Source: Rhizophagus irregularis (Eukaryota; Glomeromycota; Glomeromycetes; Glomerales; Glomeraceae). From it: DNA of 64,000 nucleotides. Under the pieces are notes generated by a model that was not told where the DNA came from, did not search any database, and saw nothing but the letters and a program-made list of their open reading frames with translations. The stretch lies in contig NC_089437.1 in NCBI RefSeq assembly GCF_026210795.1, positions 3,410,001-3,474,000 of the forward strand, read 5' to 3'. Positions 46,733 through 58,463 of this stretch are shown in pieces (position 1 is the first letter of the stretch; each line of letters starts with the position of its first letter). The translations under genes and the position numbers were made by a program.

Positions 46733-48075
46733 TTCTTGAAAAGAGTACATATCAAGTATTAAAAACACGAAAAAAAAACTTATGTTTATATTTGTTATCT
46801 GATCTCTTATCATTGTATCATTGGATGTATTTATTCCTTTTTTTTATTTACCAGTTACAGCACTATTTTGTATTGAAACACTAGACAACAGATGAAAGCT
46901 CTCTGAATGGAGTATTACCAGTTTTCTAGATGTGTGTAAAATGGCTCAGGAGACTTTAAAAGAGGTGTGTATTTTTTTATTTGCAAAGTGAGTAACTTCC
47001 TAAGCTAAAATTAGAACGGATAACTCATTGAGTCGGGGAGTTCACAAATTTTACTTAGGAGGGTACTGGATTTATTTGCTTGGGTTGGGTAAGGGTGAGC
47101 AAAGTGGGTAATTCCTATGAAATTACCTGCTTTTATTTTCTTTTTTATTTTATTTTATTTTTATTTTTATTTTTTTATTCCCTTTTTTTCTTTTTTTTTT
47201 TTATTTTTTTTTATTTCTCTTGTTCACTTGATAACCAACTCAAGCAAATAACATCCTACTTTGTTATTGATAAAGTCTGCTAATTCTAAAGGAGGAATTG
47301 GCTATGTCTTCTTTACCATTAAATAAAAATTTAGCACACTATTAATAATTTTTCTTTCTCATAATAGGTAAATGCAGAGATTTACAATCATTGGTAGAAT
47401 GAAGAAATTTCTTAAAGAGTTTTTGAAAAAGAGTGTGTATTAAATATTAAAAATGTGAAATTTTTTTTTTGATATTTATACTTTATATTTGTTATCTGAT
47501 TTCTTATTATTGGATTGTATTTATTCCTTTTTTTTATTTATTAGTTACAGCACTATTTTGTATTGAAATACTGGACAACAGATGAAAGTTCTCTGAATTT
47601 TGAGCATTACTGATTTTCTAGATGAGTGTAAATGGCTCAAGAGACTTTAAAAGAGGTGTGTATTTTTTATTTGCAAAGTGGGTAACTTCCTAAGCTAAAA
47701 TTAGAACGGATAACTCATTGAGTCGGGGAGTTCACAAATTTTACTTAGGAGGGTACTGGATTTATTTGTTTGGGTTGGGTAAAGGTGAGCAAAGTGGGTA
47801 ATTCCTATGAAATTACCTGCTTTTTCTTTTTTATTTTATTTTATTTTTATTTTTATTTTTTTATTCCCATTTTTTCTTTTTTTTTTATTTTTTTTTATTT
47901 CTCTTGTTCACTTGATAACCAACTCAAGCAAATAACATCCTACTTTGTTATTGATAAAGTCTGCTAATTCTAAAGGAGGAATTGGCTATGTCTTCTTTAC
48001 CATTAAATAAAAATTTGGCACATTATTAATAATTTTTTTCTTCTCATAACAGATAATAGGCAAATGTAGAGATTT
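46733..48075. repeat. Tandem duplication of about 0.69 kb
   Basis: 46733-47410 and 47420-48075 are two copies of one sequence. Shared words include ACAGCACTATTTTGTATTGAAA, AACGGATAACTCATTGAGTC, GGGTAATTCCTATGAAATTA and CAACTCAAGCAAATAACATC. They differ by small indels in the long TTTTATTTT tracts and by scattered substitutions. No gene is evident, though GACTTTAAAAGAGGTGTGTA with possible splice sites could be old coding sequence. Confidence 0.7.
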
Positions 48076-48655
48076 ACAATCACTGAGAAATTTCAACTTT
48101 AAAAGGAATAATATATGGTAAATAATTAATTTGAAAAGAATATTATATATTACGCATTTATCTTTTTTCTAGTTAATAGTTCTACTAGAGATACTAATTA
48201 CAAATAAACTGAATCATTTACTGCTGATTAAAAATATTATTAAGATAAGATAGCTTTAGGTGGTGATTCAGGTGTGTAGTGAAGGTCCTATCATTATATC
48301 AATCATTAAAGATAAATTCACTAAAGATATATCAACTAAAATCAAAAGATAACATTTTAATAAAAAATCATTTGTTTATTTTTTTTTAAAAAAAAAAATA
48401 TTATAATGTAAAAATTAAATTCAGACTTAATCTATAAAATCTCTATTTTTATTAATCATAGTCTTTTTACTCAAGATTTGTTGTAGAATTTAATTTGAAA
48501 CTAATCTCCTATTAATAAACATTTAATATTTTGAACCTTTACAAAATGTACGATTCTGTACATAACTGAATCTACTACGTAAATTCCTACATTACGAAAA
48601 AATATATATGTATTAACATTTTATATTAAATCAAAATCATCTTGGATTTGAAAAT
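48076..48655. other. Gene-free AT-rich stretch
   Basis: I see no gene, terminal repeats or tandem structure here. Confidence 0.4.
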
Positions 48656-48659
48656 TAAT

Positions 48660-49830
48660 TACCACCCTGTGAGTTTGCTTAATAAATCATCGCCTAATCC
48701 AATCCTTTTTTCTATCTCTAATTTGTACTAATTGCTTTGTCGGCTTCATCTATTAATGCCAACTCTTACCGCTTCCATTTCATTCCATAGTCTGAAAGAT
48801 GATTTGAAATGATGGTGATGTTGTTGTACCTAAAAGAATAGAAGAAAATTATTTTATAAAAAGATATAAATTACGTGAAGAATCAGTAATTATACAATAT
48901 TACTTACATTCACAATAATCACATAATAGTTCTGTAGCTTCAATGGACGTTGTTGCAAATGGACATCTTTGTCCTGCAGGTCAATTATGTGTTATAAGAT
49001 GCCTAATCAAATAATAAAAAATAAAGTTACATGAGAAATTAATTCTATTTTTTATTAAATATGATAATATTACAATCAGGTATTTTACTTACTTTCGATA
49101 ATCATCAACATCTTTTTCATAAATTTGTGCATATTTTCAAGTTCTAAATATTCGACCTTGATGAATTTCCCATTTTGTGCTTCAGTTGCGAATCCAATTT
49201 TTCGCCATTTACCACCTTCTTCATGCAGATTTGCTTTTGTCCATAATTCTTCCAATATTACTTAATGTGATGGAATATGTAATGATACTTGTGTCCTTTT
49301 CCATCAATATGCTTGTCGTACGAAGAGGGATTGAAATTCTAGCAATTGCTTTTCCATATATGACATTCATTAATAACTAGGATAAATTAAGAATTCAATC
49401 AACGTTAACACAAAGTCATTAAAATAAAAATTTTGATTACTCGTAATACTTCATACATACCATGACAGTTTTTCCTGACTTTAGCTTAATCATCATATCC
49501 GTTATGATTTTGTTTATAATTTTAATCATGTATTACGTCAAAGCAGTACCGAAGTTACTATAGAATTATCTGCTATAGATAATTTAATAATTATGGTCAT
49601 GGCAGGTCTACGAATAATGTTTGCTTCACTAAATGTTATCATCTAAAGAAAATAAACAAAGAAACTTAATTAGATAAATGAATCTTATTGAAGATGAAAA
49701 AATAGAACATATTTGGTTACGTACTTTATTGATAAATGGAATACTACTGTAAACTTTCTCATTCCCACGATCATACATAAGCAAGAATACTCCCCCTAAA
49801 ATTATTTATTATAGTAATAAAAGATTTTAA
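48660..49830 (-). pseudogene. Decayed ELMO/CED-12-like gene
   Basis: On the minus strand, pieces of an ELMO-domain protein appear in the right order but in several frames. They are YDRGNEKVYSSIPFINKV (about 49790-49735), FSEANIIRRPAMTIIIKLS (about 49640-49580), LEELWTKANLHEEGGKWRKI with GFATEAQNGKFIKVEYLELE (about 49255-49125), RCPFATTSIEATELLCDYC (about 48970-48915), then ALIDEADKAI near 48750. The W-x-x-x-GF and CPF-TTSIE-TELLC wording fits animal and fungal ELMO proteins, which with DOCK proteins activate Rac. Stops and shifts interrupt every part, so it is a pseudogene. Intron-like gaps remain, so it did not arise by retrocopying. Confidence 0.5.
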
Positions 49831-51940
49831 ACCATTTCACCTTAAAAACTCACCAGCAAACCTATTTTTTTTAAAAAAATGGAGCATAGATAAATATAAA
49901 AGCTTACCTTGACGTACTTTTTGAAAAGAGATAAATTATTTATTTAATTCCACTATTACTTATTGTTATAATATTTACATATAATACCCTAATTTTTCTA
50001 ATTTTTCGCAAATTTCATCCGCTCAATCAACGGCGGACGAAACTAAATCTTAATCGTCCATTATTTTTTATTTTTGTCAGAGATTTCAAAGCCAAATGTA
50101 AAAAAAAAATTATTTTTTGTTTGATCCATTATCTGCATATATAATTAGTTAACTTAATTAAACATTTGGCTATTCGAACATAAGTCAAATTATTTGATAA
50201 AAGAAAAGTTGATAAAAAATCTCGGTTGCTTAATCATTACATCGTGTAATACACTAAGGATAAACTTTTATATATTATCAATTAAATAATTATAAATCGC
50301 GGAAAACCGGCTTACAAAATTTACTAACATTTGAGTTTCATCAAATGAAAGAAATTTCGAATACAACATTTATAAGAGTATGCATTATGTAAGTTAAATC
50401 GTTGAGAGAAAATTTACGCCATTAAATAACTATAAAAGTGATCAACATTATTTGGTAGCACAAATCAAGTAAATATTTAAAATTTTTACAGTTGGCGACA
50501 CAAAATGATTTTCATATTTGAGATCGGATTTGTTTTTTATTGTGAACTTTAAAATTTAATGGTATTGCAATTTACAGGACAATTAAAAAGATTTGAAGAG
50601 AATGAAGTAATACGTACTCAGAAAATTAGAAATTAGTTTAATTAAATACAGTAATGCATATATATAAAATAATTTATTAATATCTTTAAAGTTTAAATTC
50701 TTTTTAAGCTAAATCTCATTTATCTAGTAAGTAATAATATTCCTCATTAGTAATTTTGGATTGTGTGAGCAAATTTACGTCATATGAAATTTGTGTAAAA
50801 TTTTTTTGCCATCTCTTAAGTACTAATATTATATTATATAATTTTTATTTAAAATAAAATTTAAAATACTGTAGGGGCGTTAAAATTAACTCCGGTTATT
50901 CAGAATCTCCTTCAAGAGACTCTCACAGACTGTTAAAGAAAAATAGCAATAAAGAATTGAACATATAATCATAAAATATAACTTTATAAATTATTTTATT
51001 ACATTATTTCATCCTTTAATGTTTAATAAATTAACGTTTTGACCGTAATCTTTTTAATAATATGAATGAATTTTTATATAACTTTTCTCGATGTATTATA
51101 AATTTTATCTTGTTAAATTTCTTATCAAATAACGATTTCATGTATAGAATTATAATATACTATACCAATAATAACATTTTTGTGGTGCAGTAGGTTAATA
51201 AGATTCTGTCTTAATCTGATCAATCAGTTCAGAACAAGGAAGAATTTAAGAAAAACCCCATTTTTTTACCCGGTCTTTCAACATTTTATCTGATGTTGAT
51301 CTTATAAAGGGTAAGACAACCAAGATCGTAAATTTTCTGAAAACACTCGTAAATTATAATGAGGGTTGACCATTAAATCTTCTCTTACTCTACATAATAG
51401 GATCATAATAAGGATCTACTTTATTGGAGGGTATACCTGCTGATTGGTGGTCCCTAAAAAAAGTGGACGTAGGTTTGAGACTAGTCTATAATTAGTCAAT
51501 TTGCAACACAATTTAATCTCAAAGAAAGAATAAAAGGAGGACTTATTATAAGGTGAGTCCAGAATTATTGAGGAAAGTGCACTAATTGGCTGAAAATATT
51601 TGTAATGAATGCTTTATCCATTTTTCATACTTTTCGCCTTATTTTCTATATTATTTTACTTTATATTTTATTTAGTATTCAATTATATTGAAATTCTTTT
51701 GATTTTTTTTACTTTACTTTTGAAAATATACTGAATTATTTATATAAATTCGTCGATAAATAATAGTGGATATTAAATAATTATCATATATTTTTCAGCA
51801 CAATTACGTCAGAAAATAATTTATTGGTATTCGCAGACAATGTTTCGTAGACAAACATCTCACTGACAAATGAATTTAGGATTAAAGTTAAGGTTATGTA
51901 AGAAAATCAGGGTTGGGATTAGGCTAGGATTAGGTAGGGG
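49831..51940. other. Gene-poor stretch with one kinase trace
   Basis: No complete gene is visible. 50585-50745 resembles the decayed kinases of the array (ATACGTACTCAGAAAATTAG, then AAGCTAAATCTCATTTATCT at the exon 2 start), so an eighth trace lies outside the array. A part of higher GC at about 51255-51560 has no open frame. Confidence 0.35.
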
Positions 51941-51957
51941 TAAGTGATTAGAATTCA

Positions 51958-52058
51958 AAACTGTCGGTGAAATGACTGTCGGTGAAATGATCCTGTCTGT
52001 GAAATGATTGTCGGCTGTCGGCGAGATAATTGTTGAAATGATTGTCGGTAAAATGAGT
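51958..52058. repeat. Short tandem repeat of a GTCGGTGAAATGA word
   Basis: About seven imperfect copies of CTGTCGGTGAAATGA, some shortened, in 100 bp. Related words (CAGACAATGTTTCGTAGACA) precede it at about 51835. Confidence 0.6.
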
Positions 52059-52184
52059 CGGTAGCGTAAGATGGTATCCAGTTAATTTTAATTCCAGGCT
52101 CTATGATGAAAATTGTAACGATAGAAGCGAGCTTAATAATTGCCCGCATGGAACCATAGCTGCAATAAAATATTCAATGCACGT

Positions 52185-52310
52185 TAAGGTGAGTGAAAAT
52201 ACCCATACGCCATAGAAATCTGGTAAGGGTATTAAAAGGGATCGACAGAAAAAAAGGATTAACGGAAGTATTATCTAAATTTATGAGAAAAGTGCAAATC
52301 GATGAGGAAG
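52185..52310 (+). pseudogene. Possible exon remnant, unassigned
   Basis: An open stretch with balanced composition encodes RVLKGIDRKKGLTEVLSKFM, then RKVQIDEEV, and stops at a good donor (GTGGTAAGTGAG at about 52311). No neighbouring exon was found and I do not recognise it. It could be chance. Confidence 0.25.
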
Positions 52311-54004
52311 TGGTAAGTGAGAGACAGTTGTTTTTGAAGAATAGTCATCAGAATGGAAATATTTTTTTTTTATCTAATTAGTATTTCCGTTATCTGTTAT
52401 ATTGATGTAACTCAATTTATTTATTATCCAGTAAATCTGAACATCTTCAGGTGGTTTACATAACAACAAATTACTTTATCATTCTATTATTTCAATGGTG
52501 TATGAAATAATGAACCAATGGCATAATACTATTTTAATGACTTAAAATGGCGATAATCATAATCTGCAATTCATGGTTTAACAATTTTGCATTAAAGAAT
52601 ATTTCTTAAAAGAAAGACTTTCTATTAAATTATTTCTTTTGCCGAAAGCGCCATATAAAAAAAAAAGAAAAATATATATACTGTACATATTCCCGAGATA
52701 AAAACCTGCATATAGATCAAAATACCCGAAACTAATGTATATCATTTGATATGACGCCGAAAAGAAGAAATTATCTACATTATTAGTTGCATATTGAGCG
52801 ACAAGCCTATGTAAATACCCGGTTATAAATCAATTTATCCGATTTTAAAACATTGATTTAGACCCGAGGTATAACTTCTATCCCGTTTGTACTTTTAATA
52901 CTGTATATAGTTGTAAATTATGGTTTTAATTTGATGATTTTTTTGATCCACATATTACATGTCTTGTAGGTATTAATCTTTAGCCAGTAATCTTTAATTG
53001 GTAACTTGACAATAATTCTAGAAAGGTATTACTAAATCGTATGGTCATGTATGCACTGTACGGTTTTTAATCTATAATACAGACTTGTAAAAAATCATAC
53101 GTGCATGGATTTTCAACATACAAATATTTGCTATGCTATTTATTCCGCAATAAATCATAATTTAGTAAAATAATATTACTATTTTATTATATTAATATAA
53201 CAAAAAGAAAATTAATTTTCTAATAACAAGCAAATAATACACGTTTATTCAGCTGATACTTAGATCATTAATCAAATATATTTGCATATTGAATAAGAAA
53301 GATTTAATTAAATGGATAATCAAATTCAGTATTGTAAATCTAAAATTATGTTAATATGAATCATTTATAACTAAGAATCAATTTCCGAATAAGCCTATCA
53401 ACCTAGGTTAATTGTGCATATATTTGGATTTGATGAACAAACTGTTAGATTGTTAGATTGAATTAGTAGATAAACGAATTTTTTTTGAATTGGGTTCACC
53501 ATTTTAAAAGGTTTTTAACCGTTTATTTCTTACAAGAAAATATCTTGCGTACAGTTATTTAATAATTAATATTAAGGAAATTGGAAGAAAATTAAATAAA
53601 CCAATAGAAATATTAATATCAAATTCTTTAAAAGAGACGTTCATGGCCAGTCATTATGTATACGTTGGTGATCAAAAACCTTGTGTAAAAACCATACAAA
53701 CCATACCATACATGTTCATGAATTCCAAAACTCCTATATGCCCGAAACTCCGATATACTTATCAGTTGAATTTAAAAGTAGTAAAATAAAAATAACCAAT
53801 TCTATCTCTATTTGAATCATTTTTATTACATTTATTGCATAAATTACTGTTTCATAAATTCATTGTCTCTTTTGTTTCATATTATTTTATTATAATTGAT
53901 AAGGATCCATCTAAAATCCCGTTTCAGAATAATGCAAGATTGATAATTATAGGACGATTATCGTAATTTTATATGGGTAGCACAATTCTGAATTCTGAAA
54001 ACAG

Positions 54005-54285
54005 CGATAAAATCGGTATAAATAATATTGAAACAATAAGAATTTTAATTAGGAACTTTGATTAAATTAATGATTTTCTAAAATCATGCAATTAATTCGA
54101 TATTATTTTGTCTTACTTCGATCGGAATCGTCATTAATTTATATAGTATATAGGCAATATTCAGTATAAATAATACTGAAATTACTGAAATAATAAGAAT
54201 TTTTAATTAGGAACTTTTGCTAAAATAATAATTTTTTTCTAAAAATCGGACAATTATTTTCGTCTTACTTGATCGTATAATCAAC
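54005..54285. repeat. Decayed tandem pair of about 145 bp
   Basis: Both halves read, with differences, GTATAAATAATA(T/C)TGAAA, AATAAGAATTTTAATTAGGA, ACTTT-G-TAAA, ATTTTCTAAAA, TTTTGTCTTACTTCGATCG. The second half has a small extra duplication (ACTGAAATTACTGAAAT). Confidence 0.6.
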
Positions 54286-55102
54286 TAATCATTTCCAGGA
54301 ATTGTTTCATTTTCCCACATGATTACAATCATTTTAAGTAACTCATTGTTGATACTTTTTTTATATGTCTTAGTGTTAAATACATGAAAATTATCTTGAT
54401 TTCTTTCTTTTTTTATTTCAAAAAAAAATCTAAAAATAAGAATGTCTAAAAAAAAAAATATTAGGTTTCAAAAAAAAAAAAGGATATTTTGATAAAAGTA
54501 AATTACTAAATTAATACAAATTCGAAACTTTAATTTAATGAAATCAGGTTTGTTTACCGGTTCATACATACATGATTTATAGGATAAAATTCTTGGCATA
54601 ATTCATTGGAAACAAAGGGTCAACCAATAAAATTTAGTTTTTGCTTTTTGAATCATGAAATATTCGGTTATTTTTAGACAGGTCGGTTAAATCTTCTTTA
54701 TTTTATCGTAAATAGCCGACTTGCCAAGACATTGGGGGAGTTACTCTAAATAGTGAAGATCGTTAAACCAATTACGTAACTAAAATTAAATAAACAAAAA
54801 CAGTAAAATCAATGAAAATCCAAATCATAACAATTTATTTTATGTAACCAAAGTCACCAAAGTCCACATAATTTAAATGGAATGATTTTGTATAGCGCGG
54901 AATTATCGAGAAAAATCCTTCTTTTAAAGATAGATCAATGTTTCATCAGTGTACAATTTGCGGAGTATTTACTTAATAAAAAGTAAATTAAAATTTGATT
55001 CTCTAACCTTTGAAGTGAATAATGTTAATTTGTCATACAATATACAAATATAAATAATAAAATTATACATATCTTTGATTATACCCTGGTTTTTTTTTTT
55101 AG

Positions 55103-55130
55103 TTGTAACACTTGTAACACTTGTAACACT
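55103..55130. repeat. Threefold TTGTAACAC repeat
   Basis: Three perfect copies of the nine-base word in direct succession, about 190 bp upstream of the glyoxal oxidase ATG. CAACTAATTATA is also repeated just downstream (55146, 55165). Confidence 0.75.
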
Positions 55131-55319
55131 GACGCTAAAAGTCAATCAACTAATTATAGTAAAATCAACTAATTATATTTAAATTTATTTATAACTATTA
55201 AAAGAAAAAAAAAATGAATATAAAATAGCAGTTTTTTTGATAAAGAGAATTTTTTTCCTTCTCTATAAAATTACATTATTATAATATAATAATTGATTTT
55301 TGTTGTGATAAAAAAGAGG

Positions 55320-57350
55320 ATGAATATTAAATTGATTTTATCTGCATTCCTCGTTGGAGGATTAATTTTATTAAATGAACAAGTCAATGTTAATGCTTTT
55401 CCTACATCCCCATTACGAGGTATCAAAAACTAACCATTCTTTACTTTAAATTATACACGTATGAATTTGTATTATATTAAGTTCTCTTAATCCTTCCTTG
55501 TCTATAGCACGCCAAGATCCAGGTGTGGGGGGAACATGGAAAGTTGTTGGAAAGTAAGTGTTTATTTATTTATTTGTAATAAAATTTCTTTACATATGAA
55601 GTTCATAATATTAACAATATTTCTTTTTTGTATTATAGATCCGGTGTCAATGCCATGCATGCCGTCTTAGTGTCTCCAAGAAAAGTTGTATTCATAGACA
55701 AACGTAAGCTTTCAAATTTGTTTACATTTTATTTTGTTTTTACAATTATTTAGTCTTTTCCTTTTTTGCTCTTTTTATTTAAATAGTTGAAGAAAATGCG
55801 TTGAAGAGACCGGATGGTGCTGCTGCAATATCATCAGAATATGATTTAGATACAAATGAGGTTAAACCGCTCGGAATTTACACAAATACGTTTTGTTCGG
55901 CAGGATCATGGTTAGGAAATGGAACTTTAGTTGAAGTGGGGGGTGATGTTGGTGGTGATAATTATCGTATTGGTATACAAACGCTTCGTTTATATGATAC
56001 TGCCGTTGGAGATTGGGTTGAATTAGAAGGAATTGTTCCATCTAATAGATGGTATCCAGCCATGTTGACCTTACCTAACGGTAATGTAATGGTCTTAGGA
56101 GGTTCAACCGCAGGCACAGGTAAAAGTAAACCGGAAATAAATAATCCAACTTACATGATCTATCCACCTCCAAGTGGAACATTGGTAGACGTGCCATTAG
56201 ACTTTTTAACTACCACATTACCATATAATCTTTATCCAATGGTACATATAATTCCAAATGCTGACGGAAAAACGCTTCTTTTCATGTTTGCTAATCAAAT
56301 GGGAATAAGTTATGATCTTGATGCTGGTAAAACTGTTACAAACTATCCAAATATTCCTGGTGGTGTCATTCGCTCATATCCATTAACTGCCAGTTCTGTA
56401 ATGTTACCACTTTCACCTACGGATAATTATAATCCAACGATCATGATTTGTGGTGGTAGTAAAACTTTTGAAATTACAGCACCAGCTGAAGCTTCTTGTG
56501 GAAGGTTAGAATTATCTACTGCGAATGCTGCATGGGAAATGGATAATTTCGGTGGTCAAGGACGTATTATGCCTGATTCTACCATTTTAGTAGATGGATC
56601 CATATTATTCGTCAATGGTGCTGCGACTGGCATGGCTGGTTTTCGCAAAGGTGCAGGCATAACCGCTATATTTGTTAACGAAGATCCCGTCCTTACCCCA
56701 TTTCGTTATGATCCATTTGCTAAAACGTATACTACTCTTGCTCCATCCACTATACCAAGAATGTATCATTCTATTTCTACTTTGGTACCTGATGGTACTG
56801 TGCTTATCGCTGGAAGTAATCCACAACCTAAAGTCGATCTTAATGAAAAATATCCAACTGAGTGAGTTTACCTTTTTTTTTTTATTTTAAAAATCATTTA
56901 AATAAAAAATTCTAACCTTTCTTTCTTTCTTTTAGATACCGCGTTGAAATTTTCTCTCCCCCTTATCTTTTTACACAAAGTTCTCGGCCAGTTATTATTT
57001 CTCTTCAATCTACTCAAATTGATAATAACAGAATTAATGTAAATTATGGACAAGAAGTTACTATGGTAGTACAAATTAAACCTGATGGTACCACTCCAAG
57101 TTTAAAAGCTTCAATTATACATCATGGTTTCATCACACATTCACAAAATTTCAGTCAGCGATATGTTTATCTTGAAATTACAGAAATGGCGGCTGATCAA
57201 ACAACAGCTGATCAATATATTGTAAAACTTAAATTACCTCCAAATCCTACAATAATTGCTCCTGGTCCTTCTTACATATACGTTTTCAATAATGATTCTC
57301 CTCCTCAAACTGGTGTTCCAGTTTTACTTTCTCAAGCAGCAGCAGCTTAA
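55320..57350 (+). CDS. Secreted glyoxal oxidase (copper radical oxidase, AA5-like)
   Basis: Exons are 55320-55419, 55508-55553, 55639-55703, 55787-56861 and 56936-57350, giving 566 residues. A signal peptide (MNIKLILSAFLVGGLILL) is followed by a beta-propeller and a C-terminal DUF1929-type Ig-like domain. The expected copper and radical residues are all there: Cys107 in FCSAG (thioether partner), Tyr160 in NRWYPA, Tyr397-His398 in RMYHS and His497 in THSQNF. Enzymes of this family oxidise aldehydes such as glyoxal or methylglyoxal to acids and release hydrogen peroxide outside the cell. They serve lignin breakdown in wood-rotting fungi, and wall or growth roles in others. In a mycorrhizal fungus a wall or signalling role seems likelier. 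A CTATAAAA box lies at about 55262. No breaks are seen. Confidence 0.88.
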
Positions 57351-58257
57351 AATAAAAAATTAAAAGGATATTTGAAGGAAAAAAGGAATTTTGATCGCAT
57401 AAAAAAGAAGACATTTTTCATATAGATACAAATGCCCATGTTACATGAATTAAATAGCATATAATAGTTATAATGAAATATTATTTTTAGACATAATTTA
57501 ATAAAATATATTAGAGATGTATCAATAATATAAATAAACAACGTTTAATAATACTGTATCACGTTAATTTATATTGCAGACCTGTAATCCGTTTTATATA
57601 TTCCGTCTTTTTTCCGTAAAAGACTCATGTTTCCGGAATTAATAAAAGGCTCATTTTTATAGATAAAATTTTTTATAGGGGCACCTCGCATCATGTATCA
57701 AGTGTGTCGTGTCATGTGCCAACTAATCTACGTCAAGAAATTTTTAGGTAGATCGGCCGTATGCGTAGAATGTTGAAAATACCATGTGTTTCGCCTGTTT
57801 CGCCACATGGTATTTGGAAAATAATGGAACTATCCAGATTTCCACAATATTTGATGGGATTTCCATGTGGATTTTACGTGAAAAAAATTTTCTGATGCAC
57901 AAGTATTAAAATGTACAGTATACTTTATAACCGAGATAACTGAAATCTAACATTAAAAAAGCAATGGATGTTAAGATTAACATAAGGCTCTAATTTATTA
58001 AAACTTTCTCCTAATACTAATAGTGTAGCAACCAGCTGATTAAAAATATTTACAAGTAAAATGATAAATCTGAAATATTTTAACCATATAAAACTAACGT
58101 ATAAGCGCTACTGAACTTTATCATCACGCATAGCCAATCGGAATTTTTTTATAAAAGCCCTAACAAGTAACGTGAAAAGGTAAATTAACCAGTTAAAAAA
58201 CTTTTTTAATTTTATAAGGAGATTTATCAGTTATGCTTGAAAAAAGTGCGTGAGCTC
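57351..58257. other. Spacer with a small hairpin
   Basis: The 3' flank of the glyoxal oxidase has no gene. AAATACCATGTG at 57777-57788 is repeated exactly inverted at 57804-57815, a 12-bp stem with a 15-base loop. Confidence 0.5.
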
Positions 58258-58463
58258 TAGGGATGGAAAAAGTTCGGGTTGAGCGACTTGAGTCGGTTCG
58301 TTCCATTTGGTTTGGTACATCTGTTTTGATAAATTTTGATATGTACTGACTCGGAACTGGACCAAAGTGACAAAAACCGATTACGGAACCGAACCGGTTT
58401 TTCGATTTTTCAATAGTATCGGTTCGGAACCGAACCGAACCGAGCGAGTCGTCCTCATCCCTA
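58258..58463. mobile_element. MITE with TAGGGATG ends
   Basis: TAGGGATG at 58258 is inverted as CATCCCTA at 58463. The interior is full of GGTTCGG and GAACCGAACC words that pair with each other (GGTTCGGAACCGAACCG near 58425). At 206 bp with no coding capacity, it stands out by its GC content. The TSD is unclear. Confidence 0.6.

Larger units (their letters stand above)
52400..55300. other. Long gene-free spacer
   Basis: No gene is visible in about 2.9 kb. The only structures seen are a tandem pair of about 145 bp (54005-54285) and the nonanucleotide repeat at 55103. Confidence 0.45.

Noticed and set aside
47080-47967. Two similar 65-67-residue frames starting MGWV
   Set aside because: They lie in the two copies of the tandem duplication and are mostly Phe and Tyr from TTTTATTTT tracts; no sign of selection is seen.
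56605-56890. Open frames on both strands inside the glyoxal oxidase gene
   Set aside because: They are shadows of exon 4.
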